64,000 bases of DNA from Ectocarpus siliculosus. Taxonomy: Eukaryota; Sar; Phaeophyceae; Ectocarpales; Ectocarpaceae. The notes below the pieces were generated by a model that worked only from the letters and a program-made list of their open reading frames with translations, made no database searches and was not told the DNA's origin. Shown here one piece after another: positions 48,230 to 60,749 of this stretch (the stretch's first letter is position 1; the number at the start of each line of letters is the position of its first letter). The position numbers and the translations under genes are program-made. The stretch is taken from assembly GCA_000310025.1 (NCBI GenBank), contig FN648069.1, positions 412,960 to 476,959 of the forward strand, written 5' to 3'.

Positions 48230-51200
48230 TCAAGTGATCACACAACTGCAACGTGAAGCTGCAGGTGGTTCGCGTGGTTCCGGGGCCATCGGCCTAACTG
48301 GGCTACGGGCGCTGCTGCTTGCCCGCCTTGCGGTCGCGCTGGTACTCTTGACGTTACTCGCCTTCCACTCTGACATATGTTGAGGGCAGACCCACCTGTT
48401 TCGGGTGGCAAAAGGGCATTGTTCGGAAGGGGAGGGTCAAGAACGAGGTCGAAAAGCGCACACAAAAAGGGTAGGATACGATTGAAGAACATGTTGGGAG
48501 AGAGCGCAGCCTGCAACATGAGGTAGGACACCAGAACAGAAGGTTGACAAGCAAAGGCTCGGCGCCGCCTGTATATTGTGTGCTGCTAGATCAAACTCAA
48601 AACGACGACAAACACGAGTGCCATGCTCACCCCATGACGCCGTCGGCGGAGAAAGTTCGCTCCATTCCCCCCATCTGTCGATCCCATCCTGGACACCTCG
48701 TGTCCAAGAAGTCCAACACAGAACGGTATTCCGCACCCGTGACCTCCTTCACCCGTTCGAGGTTGGTGGGCGCGCCCGCCTCGCCCTTGGTAGGGTCGAG
48801 GACATCGCTGACGTCGTCAAGCATATGGTCCATTGCCTCGCCCCCAACGCCGGACAGAAAGCTGTATGCCTCATCCAGGTCGATCACCTCGAACGGCAGC
48901 ATCAACGAAGCGGCGATGGGTCCCATTGCTCCTCCCGAAGCGGAGTTTCCAACCACAGCGGAAGCCGCAAGGATGGCCATCACAGAAACTCGCAAGAGCG
49001 TTGCGTGCTTTTTCATCCACTCCTGTTGCAATGTGACGTCAGGGGAACGTGTCAAAATTCTTGATGGGGAAACCGTGTTTGAAGCGCTCTGTTGCGCCAC
49101 GCGGAGCTAGCCTGAGAAACGTACAACCTACACGCAACGGGCAGAATAACGGATATCGTCGACCCGCCTACCAGAGTCCCACTTGTCTCACTCAAATCCG
49201 CGTGGGGTCCCGCGAACATGCAGGCCACCAGCAACATCTAATACATCCGATGCGAGCCAGTCAGTCACCTTTGGTTGAGCCACAAGGAAGCCAGCACCAT
49301 CCTTTCCGCAAGGCACCAACTCTAACCCGTGGGCACACACGAAGTGCAGTCTTCCCCTGTCGGCGAACCATTGCTTTGGTCGACGAAGCTTTCGCTGCTC
49401 CTCGGGAAGGACCAAGAACGTGTGTGGCATTCTCATCTCGTCCATCGCCACATGCTCTAGCACGGTAGACATCGCTGCGACTCGGCGTCGAAGATCGAGC
49501 TGCTCTTGCAACACGCGCCCGACGTTGCCGGAAATGGTTCCTGTTCGCCTAAGTACCTCCTGCTGGTCTTCAGACATCACCGCGAGCATTCGCTTGAGGG
49601 ACTCCATCCCTCTAGTCTTACTGACTGTTGAAACGAGCCCCTGGATCCCTCGCGTGAACGCTTCCAGCACTTCGCCTGCTGTCCCGCGCTCGTCGACGAT
49701 CCTTTCCAGGGCAAGCCCGAGGGAGCACCGCCACGCCGATCCACGAACGCTTCCAAGATCGACACGAAAGTTGTCTTCGACAAGGGTCTGCTGTGCTTGC
49801 TCACGGAGCTGGGCGATGGATACTTCCGTCCGCTCCACCGGCGATGGGAAGTAGGGCGTACCTCCTGTCGACAAGTAGTACAGCACCATCCCAAGCGACC
49901 ACACGTCCTGACGAGAAGATTAGGGCGGCAAGCAGGACGATTCGATTGCCATACGCCTATTGCGATGAGTGGGTACAGAGCTACATCGGGAGCACGAAGT
50001 CCTCGGAGTAAACGTTGTCGAGCTGTGGAGGACAAGGTGACAAACTCTTGCATTCACTGGTGAAAGTCCAATGCATGCGGTCGGCCGAATTCTCCCCAAG
50101 AGATTGCCCATTTCGTTTTGGCCTCCACTAAGCTTCGATTGGGTGGATCTATGCGACCGCGGGACAACTGGCGCCAACCTGATAGTATGGGACATCGACA
50201 AAACACAGCAAAACGTCCGAGAACGTTTCGAGCGCTTCAGGCGGGAGATGGAGTAGGGTCGACGTGCGCACGTCCGCGTCGTCGGTCATCATCAACTCGC
50301 TTGACAGTGGAAAAGGAAGCATCGAGTGAAAAGGCGGCGAACAACAAGGGGCCATCTTCGTATTTACCGTTCCACCTGTATGTTTCGCAACGAAACACAC
50401 CTGGCTGCGACGAGCCACGCAAGGTACACCCTGCCGGTCCGCTCTCGCCCTCTCTGGTGCTCCATATTGAACCGACCAGGCAAACTGATCGCTCGGTCTC
50501 GACGTGAACGAAGTGTCAGCAGCGGCTCCTAGCTCTCGCTGGGCAATCGATCCGACCTCAACACAGGTGGATCCGAAGTCCACCGCAACCAGACGGTCCC
50601 CACGGAAGACGTAGTTGTCCGGCTTGACGTCGCCCCATACGACCCCAAGGCCGTGCAGAGCCACCACCACCTGGCATAGTCCAAAGGCACGAAGAGTAAA
50701 CGTGTGTTCATCACTACCGTAGCAGAATACATGCGTGTTCCCCACCTCGCTCGCTCACATATGAGCCGCGAGATATAGCGTTCAAACACTTCTCAACGCC
50801 AGCGCATCTACCTGACAGGCTTGTTGTCCCCACAACGCAAGGTGTGTGTTCCGCTCAGAAGGCGGTAGTCTTTTCGATTCCTCCACCCGCGCCGTGAGGT
50901 TCTGACCCCCTTGTTCCATGGCGATGAAGTTGTGCTCGGGCGTGCTGTAGGCCTCCAGCAGTTGGACCACAAACCCTGCCGCTGCTCCCCCCGGTCTACT
51001 GAGATATTGAAGGACGCGGCTCTCTCGGAGGTAGGCCCCGGGTTGGTCCTTGTCGGAACGCTTAAGAACCACAGGTCTCGTTGCCGTTGATTCCGGTCCA
51101 CCGATGAGCTGGTTGGCTGTGAAAACAGTTGCCATTCCGCCACGGTCACGCAGCTGCATGAGGTTCACGAAACTGGCGCCGGCATTCGCCGTGGACGAAG

Positions 51201-52623
51201 GAACGCCGAAGACATCTGGTTTCGAGCGGAGGGACTCCATGGCTGCCATGAAAATTCCAGCCTCGTACCTGGCAAACAGTGAGTGAATCATACCAAGGCA
51301 AACACACGCGCAAGGGAAGAGTCGGGACTACGCCTTGAGATGAGAGGAGCTTCAATCGGTGTGTCTGAAACGCTCACGTTCGAACGTATCTTTCTTGCCA
51401 CACCACAACACTAAACATGTCTGGTAAGATGCTCACTTGTTCATGTTCAGGTCGATAACCAGTTGCTGCTGCGCTTCCCTCTGCTGAACTTTGAGAGCAT
51501 GGGTGCTGCTGATTCCCAGCCCCTCGAGGCCGGCGCAGAAACGGGATGCTTGGGCATCGTTAAAATGTGCTTCCATTTTGAGCCAACGGCCCATTGGAGT
51601 GTGCAGAGCTTGCTGCTGTTGGAGAGCTGCTTTTTCGAGCGCAGCTACTTCCAAACTTTGCCTCTCTGCCTCCGCTTTCGCAGCAGCGTCATTCTTCCGC
51701 GCCAGAGCCTCCGCCTCCTGAAGCTCCTTGTTCGTCCGCTCCACCTCCTGCTGGCGGCGCCTTTCCTCTGCCGCGGATTCGGCGCGCTGGCGAGCTTCGA
51801 TGAGTCCTGTTTCCGCTTCGACGCGGCGACGGTCTTCGTCCTCCTGCGCGAAATGTGAATGTGGAATAGTGCGTGGGAGTCGTCAATCTCAAAGCACTCT
51901 TCATCATACAGCGGTTGCTCCAGCATCTCCAATCACGTCAACGCAAAAAACAAAAATGGACAAGCTCGTGAACGAGGCACGGCATAACGCGCTTGAATGC
52001 CCCACGCGGAGCAAAAGCGAAGTGAGTGCTGAGTTATAACTCTCCATGTTCTGGACAACTATGAGTTTGAGAAAAGCATGACGGTTTAACCGGAATCACG
52101 GCAATACCCTCTGCGGAGACAATCAAGTACCCTGCACGCGCGGTCTTTCTGTACAGAGGTCATGCAAAACCCATGTTCCTACATAACATACCTTGCGCCT
52201 CCTGCGCCATGCTTCCATGACAAGAGAAGCCAGCACATCAGGCATCTCCACCTTTCCAAGTACGCCCTCCAGGGTTTCCTTGTCTATCGCGAAGATTGCC
52301 TTGGGATTATCAAGATGGCAAGCGCGGATACCGACACCGAAGACCGCCGAACTTCTACCATCGAAGCCGAGATCTTGGTGCAACCAACGACCAACGTCCC
52401 CACACTGCCTTCCAAGTTCCTGCTCGGCCCGTTCCTGCTCGGCGCGTTCCTGCTCGGCGTGTTCCTGTTTGGCCCGTTCCTGCTCGGCCCGTTCCTGCTC
52501 GGCCCGTGTCTTGTCAGCCAACCTCGACTGCAGCCTGATTTTCCACGCCTCAAGTGACTCGTTCGGCCCAGGTCCCCCTGCAAGAGCGGGAGGGAAACTT
52601 GTCGCCGAATCTAACATTCTCAC
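48230..52623 (-). CDS. Protein kinase with SAM-like and coiled-coil N-terminus
   Basis: Seven phase-consistent minus-strand exons: 52623-52192, 51843-51437, 51268-50812, 50670-50401, 49907-49192, 49086-48631 and 48395-48230 (TGA), giving 967 residues. Residues 41-69 are AEQER pentapeptide repeats. Two SAM-like segments, GRWLHQDLGF (about 79) and GRWLKMEAHF (about 229), flank a Glu/Arg/Ala coiled coil (145-226). The kinase domain has RGGMATVF (Gly-loop variant), VVLK349, GDVKPDNY with Asp446 and Asn450, VDFGS with Asp463, GAPER, and DVWSLGMVLYYL from 523. The HRD motif reads VWGD, so the His-Arg is absent but the catalytic Asp is kept; activity is plausible. The C-terminal region has WMKKHATLLRVSVMAI and a short domain ending DGVMGWVCPQH. 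I infer a cytosolic Ser/Thr or Tyr-like signalling kinase of the stramenopile-expanded type. Substrate unknown. Confidence 0.82.
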
Positions 52624-52828
52624 ATTTTATCACGTCTTCAGCAGGTGCACACGGGGCTCGACTATGCCAAACGCTATCTCAACATTTAACATTTTGTGTT
52701 CGCTGTAGGTCTCACTCGTGAGGTTGGAAAACTTTACCTCAGGGCGGGTCGGAAATGTCGGCATATTAAATCACAGTACTCGCTACAACACGTGCAGGTT
52801 TGGGGACTACGTTAGAGGGCGTTGTTTA

Positions 52829-53018
52829 GGGGTACTCAGCACTCGATACGGATCTCCGGAGATCTAGGGGGTTTCCTGTATCATTGGTGTTACGTGATTG
52901 TAGAGGTGCGGTCCCCCTTCTGTTTGCATGGGCAAGCATGCCCTGGGCACTCGGTAATATAAAGGTCTTGAGTCAACCTTCTCTTCTCTGCGCTTCTGAC
53001 AACAAGCTGCCCGCCTCC
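52829..53018 (+). repeat. Direct repeat, left copy (LTR-like)
   Basis: It opens GGGGTACTCAGCACT and contains GTATCATTG, AGCATGCCCTG, an AT-rich ATATAAAGGTCTTGAGTCAA and CTTCTCTTCTCTG, and ends ACAAGCTGCCCGCC. A diverged copy in the same orientation lies at 57889-58056. ATATAAAG followed by a pyrimidine tract resembles an LTR promoter. Confidence 0.6.
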
Positions 53019-56000
53019 AAATACAATCGATCGGGCCTGGTTGAGGGCAGCCGGTAGGAGCGTAAGATATACAAGAGCGCTTCGCGGTCGCCGCTACGCT
53101 CGTAGGTTGAATGGCGATGGCAAGTGTGTGCGGGTTGAGTTTTGAAATGAGAGGAACGAAGGAGAGTGCTATAAAAAGACCAAAGAAGTGCTGTGAACAG
53201 GAAAGTTGTTTGTTCTTATTTGTTCGAGAGCGGAGACGCACAATAAAATTAAGCTACAGTGATGCGACGGCCGGAGGACAGTATTTCAATAATAAACTTG
53301 TTATAAGCAACAAAGGCTCGCTTCTCTCTCCCTTTCCCCTTCTCCCATGTGTGCTACCCACCGCCCCTCCCTCAGCGAGACGGTACAGAGAGCCGAATAC
53401 ATTTTGCTTGTAGGGTGTGTTCTTCGTATGTACAGCGGTCGGTGGTGAGAACCGGGGTTGAGTACGGGAGGCGAGGAAAAGCAGCAGCGCAAATTATTTT
53501 AGCTTACTTAGCACGTTTTGAGTGTGCGTGTGTTGTCGTCCTACTTCCTACTTCTTTACTACGGCGAAAGTCCCCCGGTTTTTCGTGGTGAGACGTGTAC
53601 CACACTTTTCAGTGTATGTACTATACTATCAGTGTTAAGTAGAGTACTACACTTTTCAGTGTATTTTTCGTACAACTACAACCATCCAGGGTCACGCAGG
53701 AGGGGGTAAACACCAGTTTTTTCTTTCTCATTTTTATTTATTCATTTTCGTGCCCAACCTTCCTCCTGCGGTGCGTGCTGAGTAAAAGCAAAAAAAGCAA
53801 GCAGAGAATATCAGAAATGCGGAGAATTTATCTGAACCAACAACGCATAATGATTTTCTTTTCTCTCTCGGGCGGGTGTAGTTTTGCAGACAGCAGCTGT
53901 GCGCACGACACCGACCGCTGACGCCCCCGCTTTTCGTCGGGATCGAAAGAGCGACGCTCTACAGCAGCTGCAGAATGCTTTGTCTCATGTCCTGCAGAGA
54001 CTTGGTTGCTTGGTTGTCGCGTGTGGCGAGGGTGTGTAGCCAGCGCATACGCACCACGACCAGCCGCTTGCAGAATGCATGAATGGCCTGCGCTGCTGTC
54101 AAGAAATCGGGGTCTGATTGGTGGAGTCACGGTAGATCTCGGAGACGCGACTTTCTGCCCTCGGTAGCGCTCGGCGACGGCCGCCCCGAGAGCGGGTCGC
54201 GCACGGGCGAGGCCCTCGCGGCCCAGGGCTACCGGCAGACACGACTCCCGCAGCGGAAGGAGGTGTACGGGCGGAGAAACCGCGAAAAAAGGGCTCTAGG
54301 CTCACGAGAGCATCAGAGTCGGAATGCTGCACAATATCGTGAGCCCTCAGCCCGTAGGAAACCCGTCTCCAGGTCTATATTGCTGCGAGACGTGCTACAG
54401 CTTACAACTTGTGTGGGGGGCCGTGTCACTTCCGGCACGGCAGCGTGGGTGGTATTTTTCTGAGAGCCGTATCACCTTCGGAACGGCGGCGTGGTGTCCA
54501 ATCTGTGTATTGTGTGTGCGTGATCAGCAACTTCTTCTGGAGCTGGTACGTCAGGAAGGCCGACGTGTGACGCATGGCCAAGCCGGAGCAGCCATCGCTC
54601 CTAGGGGGGGAAAGAAGCGCTGCGCGCGAGAATCAGCGGGAGACTCCGTTTCCCCAATTTCGTACGGTTTCTGGCGCGGAATGCGGCAGCACCTGCGGCG
54701 ACTGCACCTGCTCCTGGAACTGTCGCTGGAGATGACGTGCGTAGTTTTCGGAGATGCGGCGGAACTCGGTGCACTGCTTTGAATCCTTTTGTCGATAGGG
54801 CTACGGGTCACGTGCTCATGAGTGGTGCTAGGCGTCTACAGGGAGGAGGTAGCAATGATCAGCAGACACAGCAGCAGCAGCAGCAGTGGGGTGGTTCTCG
54901 CCAGCAAGGCCTGTAGCGGCAACAATGGTTTCGTGTTGCGTGGGGGTAGTGTTCCGCAGCGGCTTCCGTATCGACACCAATCGTATCAACGCCAACGGCG
55001 TCCGTCCTTGCCTCGTGCTGCCTCACGGCGACCCTTCTACGGTAAGCCGTAGTTTGGGATTGGGGGAAGTTACGACTGCGGGAAGAACGCGGGGTACCAT
55101 CAGCCGGACTCGCCGCCTCAACCGAACATGCCGTGTATGGTGTGGAAAACATGGACACAACGCTATGCACTGTGCTACACCGAGGCGGTTTGAGGCCAAG
55201 TGCTCCACCACTGCCGTGAATATGGCCACATCTCAAACATTTGTGTCATGCGTGGTGATGGAGTGGTACACCAGCATGTGAACGCCGTTGCGACACCTGT
55301 GACGACATGGTCCATTGCGGGGGAAATGTCCGCGGAGGCGGGGTTGACTTCTTCTTTCGCGAGGAGGGTTCCCAGTTTACAATCACTTCAGACTGGTCCT
55401 TTGCATTTTCTGTGGCGCCCGTATTCGCGGTTGGACCCGCGGCGACGGCGAAGTGGTGGTGTTTTCCCTGCTCTGGCGGCGGGGAGAATGGCTGGAGAGC
55501 CCGCGGTGGCGGCTGCGGCGGTGACATCGGCGGCACCCCCAGCGGCGACGGCGGAGGCGGCCAGAGGTGGTGTTTTCCTCACTGCGGTGGCGGGCTGAAC
55601 AGCCGGAGCGCCCGAGTTGGCGGCTGGAAAGGCGGGATCGGCGTCCGTGGCACCGGCGGCCACGGCGGCAACAGAGCAACGCTCCGTGGCGATAGTGGAG
55701 TCGCCAACACAGCTTGTGCAACACCAGTACCAGCAGCCGGAAGAGATGAGGGATGTCGCCTTCGGAGGTGGAGCCACCACTGCTTGGCATCCGTCAGGAA
55801 GAGGCAGAACAGACGGACGACACCGACAGCAGCCGCAGCAGTGATGATGGAAGGCACGCCGAGGAGGTCGGCGCCAGCAACAGCAGCGGCAGCAACAGCC
55901 GGGGCAACGACGGGGGTTGGATGTTGCCTGGTTTGGAGCATAGCTCCGCTCCCTCGACCCGGGGAAACGAAGCATCGGTAGCAGCCGCAGTGGTGGCGGA

Positions 56001-57888
56001 CGATACGCCGAGGAAATAGGCGACTGGAACAGCAACACCAGCAGCAGCAGCAGCGGCAGCAGCAGCGACGAAGGGCTCGATGAGGCCTGGTTTGGAGCAT
56101 CGCTGCGCCCCTTCGACACGGGGAAACAGCTGACGGCGAGGGTTGGGCGGGGCGTGCTGGGGGTGGACACCCCTTTCGACCGTGGAAAGGCGTTGGGGCG
56201 GCGACGGCCGGGGCGCATGCGTTCACAGGCGGAGCAGGGGAGGAGGATCTGGGGGCCACGGGAGCTGGGCGCCGAGACATCTTGGCGGGAGATTCCAAGT
56301 CTGGCCCGATGCGCAACGCGGGGAATTTTCCAGGTTTGTGTAATATTTTGAGCGGTCTCTAGATGCAAGGTTCTTATTTTGGTTGACAATCGTGGTCAAG
56401 TGTTTTGCTGTTCAATTTCTCGTTTGTGTGTGTTTTGTTACAGAGGTGTCTGATCATCTTTTGTTGCAGATAAGCGTACGATCGTGATGGAAGACAGAGA
56501 CATAGGAAACCTTCGTCTCCAACCACTGTTGCTCGCTGTACACAAAGCTGAAAATTTGACGATGTTGAACGTGACAGCAGGCGGTGTTCCCCAAGAACCG
56601 AGTATTTGCAACACGCAATTGTGTAGATCAGCTATTCGACCACAGCCACTTGACGAACTTTTGCAAGGCATTTATCGCAGGAAGTCGATTTTCAGTGTCA
56701 TAGGGCACGCTGGTAGACAATGTGGTGGGTGCTTATTTCTGTACATATCTGTTACTGTGCTTGACCTGTAGCACATTGCGGGACGTTCGCCTTGACGGAT
56801 GAGATGAAGGACGCACGTTTGGGGGACGAGGTATTGTAGTATGGGTTTACATGTGTTAGCACTAGTGGACTTACGAACCACTTTGTCCAGAGTTTGGGAG
56901 GGGGGCATCGGTGATTGTATCACGATGGAACAAGGAACGGGGTTGGTCACCGACTGCGATGTCGGCACATGGGGGTTACTGCTTTGATATGACTTGTGTG
57001 GGGTATTTGGCTAAGGTGTGTTTATGGGATGCGTTGTTAGCCGGATCGCGTTTTACCTGCGAACTTGGTGCCTGAGTACTTTAGGGAGGTGGTTCTAGTC
57101 GCGTTTTACCTGCGAGCTTGACACTTTGCTTTTTTGTCTCTAGCGGGAAGGGCCTTTCACGTTCAATTTCTCGTTGGGGGTCGGCTATTGGTGTTTGGCA
57201 TTTTGTCTTAGACGGGGGTGGGCGCTTTGCGTCCATATCCTTCATTGCCATTGTTTTCTGGCAGCTCGTTGCTGACGTTGTGTGGTGCTTCTGGCGGTTG
57301 CTGCGTATTCGGAGTGTCGATTGGCATGATGTTGGATGTTGTGCAGATCACTGTTGGTTGTTCTGCTGTCGAAAATCATGGGGGGGGGGGGGATGTGATA
57401 CCATGATGCCCGCCGCAGTACTGCTTTTTGCAGTATTTCTGCTGACACGAGTTTTTGGTATTTGATGTTCGGATTGGGTTTCTTCTTGTATCACCACAAG
57501 TATTTTGCTTTTGAGGGTCTTGATTTGGTTTATATTTTCTGAGAGGAGGCCTCGGAAGGAAGGGTGGCTGTTGACTATCACTTCATGTTTAGGTATCCGC
57601 AGTAAGTCGTAGGTTTCCCTTTGTGTTTCCGTACACATTTGGTTTTTACTTCGTCTTGGCTACTGCATATATTTCTGTGTATTTTAGAGGAAGGATTTGA
57701 TTTAACCTTGACGGACCTTGAGACACTATTCCGAAGGAAAATGAGTTTGACATCGTAAGGTTCAGGGGAGGTCACATAACTATGTTTCGCGGGGTTTGAT
57801 TGGATGGCATTAACCTTATCGCCGTTTTACCTTGTGATAGTTGAAGAGTTTCCTAGATCATATCGAGTACCGAGTGGGAGGGCTTTTT
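53019..57888. mobile_element. Decayed retroelement-like interval
   Basis: The two direct repeats bound about 4.9 kb without an intact gene. On the plus strand at 55115-55260 there are two zinc-knuckle-like Cys/His clusters: CRVWCGKHGHNAMHC (one residue over the CX2C spacing), then CREYGHISNIC in a shifted frame. Both are typical of Gag nucleocapsid regions. The 55.4-56.2 kb part is Gly/Ala/Cys low complexity with internal repeats (GGTGTTTTCC- and CCTGGTTTGGAGCAT-type). I found no protease, integrase or reverse-transcriptase motifs, so the element is non-autonomous or too decayed to classify. Confidence 0.4.
55115..55260 (+). pseudogene. Frameshifted zinc-knuckle (Gag-like) remnant
   Basis: A first Cys/His cluster with C-x3-C-x4-H-x4-C spacing is followed, after a frame change near 55200, by a second with C-x4-H-x4-C and His residues where the leading Cys pair should start. 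Tandem CCHC knuckles are characteristic of retrotransposon Gag. The frame change means no single product is encoded. Confidence 0.45.
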
Positions 57889-58056
57889 GGGGGTACTCAG
57901 CACTACGGATCTACGGAGATCAACGGGGTTTTTGTGTATCATTGTGCTACGTGTATTCCGCGTGCATGCGCTAGCATGCCCTGCGCACTCGTTCATGATA
58001 TAAGGTCTTGAGTCAATCGTCTCTTCTCTATGCTCCGACAACAAGCTGCTCGCCCC
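57889..58056 (+). repeat. Direct repeat, right copy (LTR-like)
   Basis: The right-hand counterpart of 52829-53018, with the same order of motifs: GGGGTACTCAGCACT, GTATCATTGTG, AGCATGCCCTGCGCACTCG, GATATAAGGTCTTGAGTCAA, TCTCTTCTCT and ACAAGCTGCTCGCCCC. Several indels separate the copies, so an insertion would be old. Confidence 0.6.
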
Positions 58057-59683
58057 AAACTTGACATGCCTCTCCGAAGGGATTGAAGCCAAATAGACTA
58101 CAATATAGTTCAAAAAAGAGGTGAAAAAGAGGGCTGCTGGCCTGTACTTTTGACACAAATTTAAACCGCCCCAAGCGTCGACAGCCCAAGCTGAAGGCAT
58201 GCGCTGGTCCGCCTTTCGATGCTCGTTTTTTACGTGGGCTGCTTACTTTCCCAGCTGGCAGCGGGATGGGGACGCTTTTGGTGCGATGAGCCGCCAGGGA
58301 GAGCAAGCCCAAGCTGCAGGGGGGGCACTCATGACAGGAAACGCACCCCCCGGGGCATGCGTTGCAGGTTACGTCCCCCCCTTCGACAAACCCTGCTTGT
58401 GCACCTTGATCTGACCTGCAGGGTGTAACGAAGACTGAGCAGCGCGTACGGTGTAGTGCCAGCCGATGCGAGTTTCGTCGAGGGCCGATGGGCACATGTA
58501 GGTCCAAATCTTGGGTGTGATTTTTGTGCCAGGCGAGGTCAGCAGAGGGATGACGAAATGCTGTCGCGGGCGGTGTGCAGGTCGGACGGTGTTAAAACTC
58601 GGCACACAGCAGTTGTGTGGACAGTGTTAGCGTTGGCTGTCCGAGTTTCGTGGACGTTCGTGAGCAGGATGTGGAGTTATCGACCCGGCAAAACTATCGT
58701 GTGCCGTACTGCTGTGGGCGGCGCAACTTGACGAGAAAACCAGCCGAAACGGTGTTCGTTGCCTCGTTCGCTCGCCTCGCCACCGTCCTTACCGAGACTT
58801 GCGCAGCACGCCTACTTTGTCCTAGTGCATGAGCCGCGGCCAGCATGGGGCTGTATCTTGCTCGGTTGCGGAGAACGCCGTAGCGAAAAAATGCAAGGGG
58901 TGACCCAAGAGGGGAGCCTCGGGATTTGTACTTTTTCGCTGCGCTGCCTGCGACGCGAGGTGAAACACGATGTCCGCTAGTCCTTCAATGACAGATAGAA
59001 CTACTTGTTGCGCCCAGAGAGGCTCCTTCGCTAAGACACTAAGACGATGTTGTCCGTGTCGCGCGTCGCGAGTGATGTGTTGGGCGGAGGGGAGGTCATG
59101 CTCGTGTGTGTGCGTATGTAGTCGGATCTGTAGAAGTGAAACGCTCGGCGTGCTGGCGAGGGCTAGGGTGTGCGCAGGCAGGGCCGCGAACCTCCTCGTC
59201 GTGGCGTTATCGTGGCGTTGTTGAGCTCAGAGAACTCAGCTTCGGCAATGAAGAACAAAAAGGAAGATACACTAAAAACACGTTAAACGGATGCTGATAA
59301 GGCTGAAGCAAGATAAAATGCCTGCGTTTGACACCAGTGTCACTTCGATTGAAATTCCTTGTACCGGGCAGCAGGCGTGGGTCGCGCGAAGGCACCGCCG
59401 CGATTTCGTGCGCGTAGCTGTCGCGAGCTAAGAGAAATCGGCCGCGGTCAAGATATCATGGTCAAGGAACCGCTTTCACACCGGTGCCAAAAATTCTGTT
59501 GGGTTCGTTTGCTTCCGTAGCAGAAACCACAGGATTGGAACAAAAATGACATCCCACAGCTAAGGGTGAAGGCGAGCGATTTGTTCTAAAACACGTGACC
59601 CGAAACAACACTTGCTCTAAAAGATGTGCCCCACTACCGCTTCTATGGCATTCATGAAATTACTCTTTGGTTTGGTTGGTTAG
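58057..59683. other. No gene recognised
   Basis: Overlapping short frames on both strands without motifs or splice partners. No GTPase, NB-ARC, kinase or transmembrane exon that could complete the neighbouring LRR exons was found here. Confidence 0.4.
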
Positions 59684-59754
59684 GAACTATTTCCCAGGAG
59701 TTTGGAGCTCTCAGCAAGCTGAAGCGCTTTCCCTTTCCTTCGGCCAGCTTTCGG
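59684..59754 (+). pseudogene. Decayed LRR exon
   Basis: After GGTTAG the frame gives TISQEFGALSKLKRFPF, matching the first half of the LRR consensus; the second half has lost LxLxxN. The exon is 71 nt rather than 72, so it would shift the frame. The donor GTAAGA is intact. Confidence 0.6.
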
Positions 59755-59971
59755 GTAAGAGGCGGGCACCATTTTCCCGTGAAGGCATATTTTCAAAGTC
59801 GCTCCGCTGGTTCTTGAAACCTACTTGCCGACGCAACGTAAACGTATTTTGGGGCGTGATGCACTTTTTGTCGCCGGCTTCTAGGACATGTGTTCATCCT
59901 ACGCCACGCGCATGCACGATTTCATAAATCTGGTGTGACGTAAACGCGCCGAGTCTGTCGGACAGACTTAC

Positions 59972-60043
59972 CGCTGAGTTTGTTTCCGCGGAGGTCCAGC
60001 GTTTCCAGCTTGACGAGCTGTCCTAGCGACGCCGGGATTTCGC
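59972..60043 (-). CDS. LRR exon, 72 bp
   Basis: CAG acceptor, GTAAG donor, phase 1 at both ends. It encodes EIPASLGQLVKLETLDL then RGNKLSG, a plant-type LRR (IPxxLGxLxxLxxLxLxxNxLSG). This is the first intact minus-strand cassette. Confidence 0.75.
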
Positions 60044-60226
60044 CTGCACGATGGCAATTGGGGGATGGGAAGGGTACTATAATTTAGTTCGTAGGTGGAT
60101 CGTGGAGCACAGACGTAAATTATTGTAAAGCATCGATGTGCGTAAATCGATACTACTGTACATGTTCCAGAAGCCGCAGGATCCACGTCCGGAACTCTCT
60201 AAAGTTTACTTTTGCGTGCGCTGCAG

Positions 60227-60298
60227 GTCCCATTCCCCCTGAGCGGGGGAACCTCGGTGCCCTGGAAACGCTCGACCTGGGATTCAATGATCGAACAG
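60227..60298 (+). CDS. LRR exon, 72 bp
   Basis: After CTGCAG it encodes PIPPERGNLGALETLDL; the Asn position is kept (FND) but the end is RTG rather than LSG. Donor GTGAGA. It is followed by a head-to-head palindrome at 60355-60410. Confidence 0.75.
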
Positions 60299-60480
60299 GT
60301 GAGAACAAATCGAGCAAAATTGGACGCTGTTCTTATTCTTCTAGAACAAGACGGTTTCCGTAGATGCTGTCCCGCCAACGCAGTGGGCGGGACAGGATCT
60401 ACGGACATCGATTTTGAAATTTTAGCGTGCCACGTGAGTATCCATCTCTCTTCCAATTCTCCGATGTCATGTTTTCGCAG

Positions 60481-60552
60481 GACAAATCCCGACGGAGCTA
60501 GGGAACCTACGCATGCTGCCAATGCTTTGGCTTGCCAACAACAAGCTTTCTG
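60481..60552 (+). CDS. LRR exon, 72 bp
   Basis: After TTTTCGCAG it encodes QIPTELGNLRMLPMLWL then ANNKLSG. Donor GTGAGC, phase 1 at both ends. It faces a truncated minus-strand cassette tail to tail. Confidence 0.8.
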
Positions 60553-60628
60553 GTGAGCACGACAAAATATCCTGAGTGTGGAGGTAATTTTGTTTTCGAC
60601 ATGGGTACGTGAATCCCGCGTATGCAAC

Positions 60629-60681
60629 CAGGTCGAGCAGCGCTAGCTTATTTTGAGCGCCGAGCTGCGCCGGAATCGCAC
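60629..60681 (-). pseudogene. LRR exon truncated at a palindrome
   Basis: After CTGCAG it encodes AIPAQLGAQNKLALLDL and then runs directly into GTTGCATACGCGGGATTC, the arm of the donor-side palindrome family. The last 19 bp and the donor are gone, so the breakpoint coincides with the palindrome. Confidence 0.75.
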
Positions 60682-60749
60682 CTGCAGAAGAGTCACACAT
60701 TAGCGGGGGATATAGAAATAAATCACCCGGCTCTCCTTTTTCGGGATGT

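Noticed and set aside
55388-56389. 333-codon minus-strand open frame rich in Cys, Leu and Arg
   Set aside because: Low-complexity antisense of CAG/GCC repeats; the plus-strand zinc-knuckle remnant is the better signal.
57889-58056. Shared GATCTACGGAGATC between the direct repeats and the LRR palindromes
   Set aside because: Only about 14 bp are shared, too short to claim common origin from this window.
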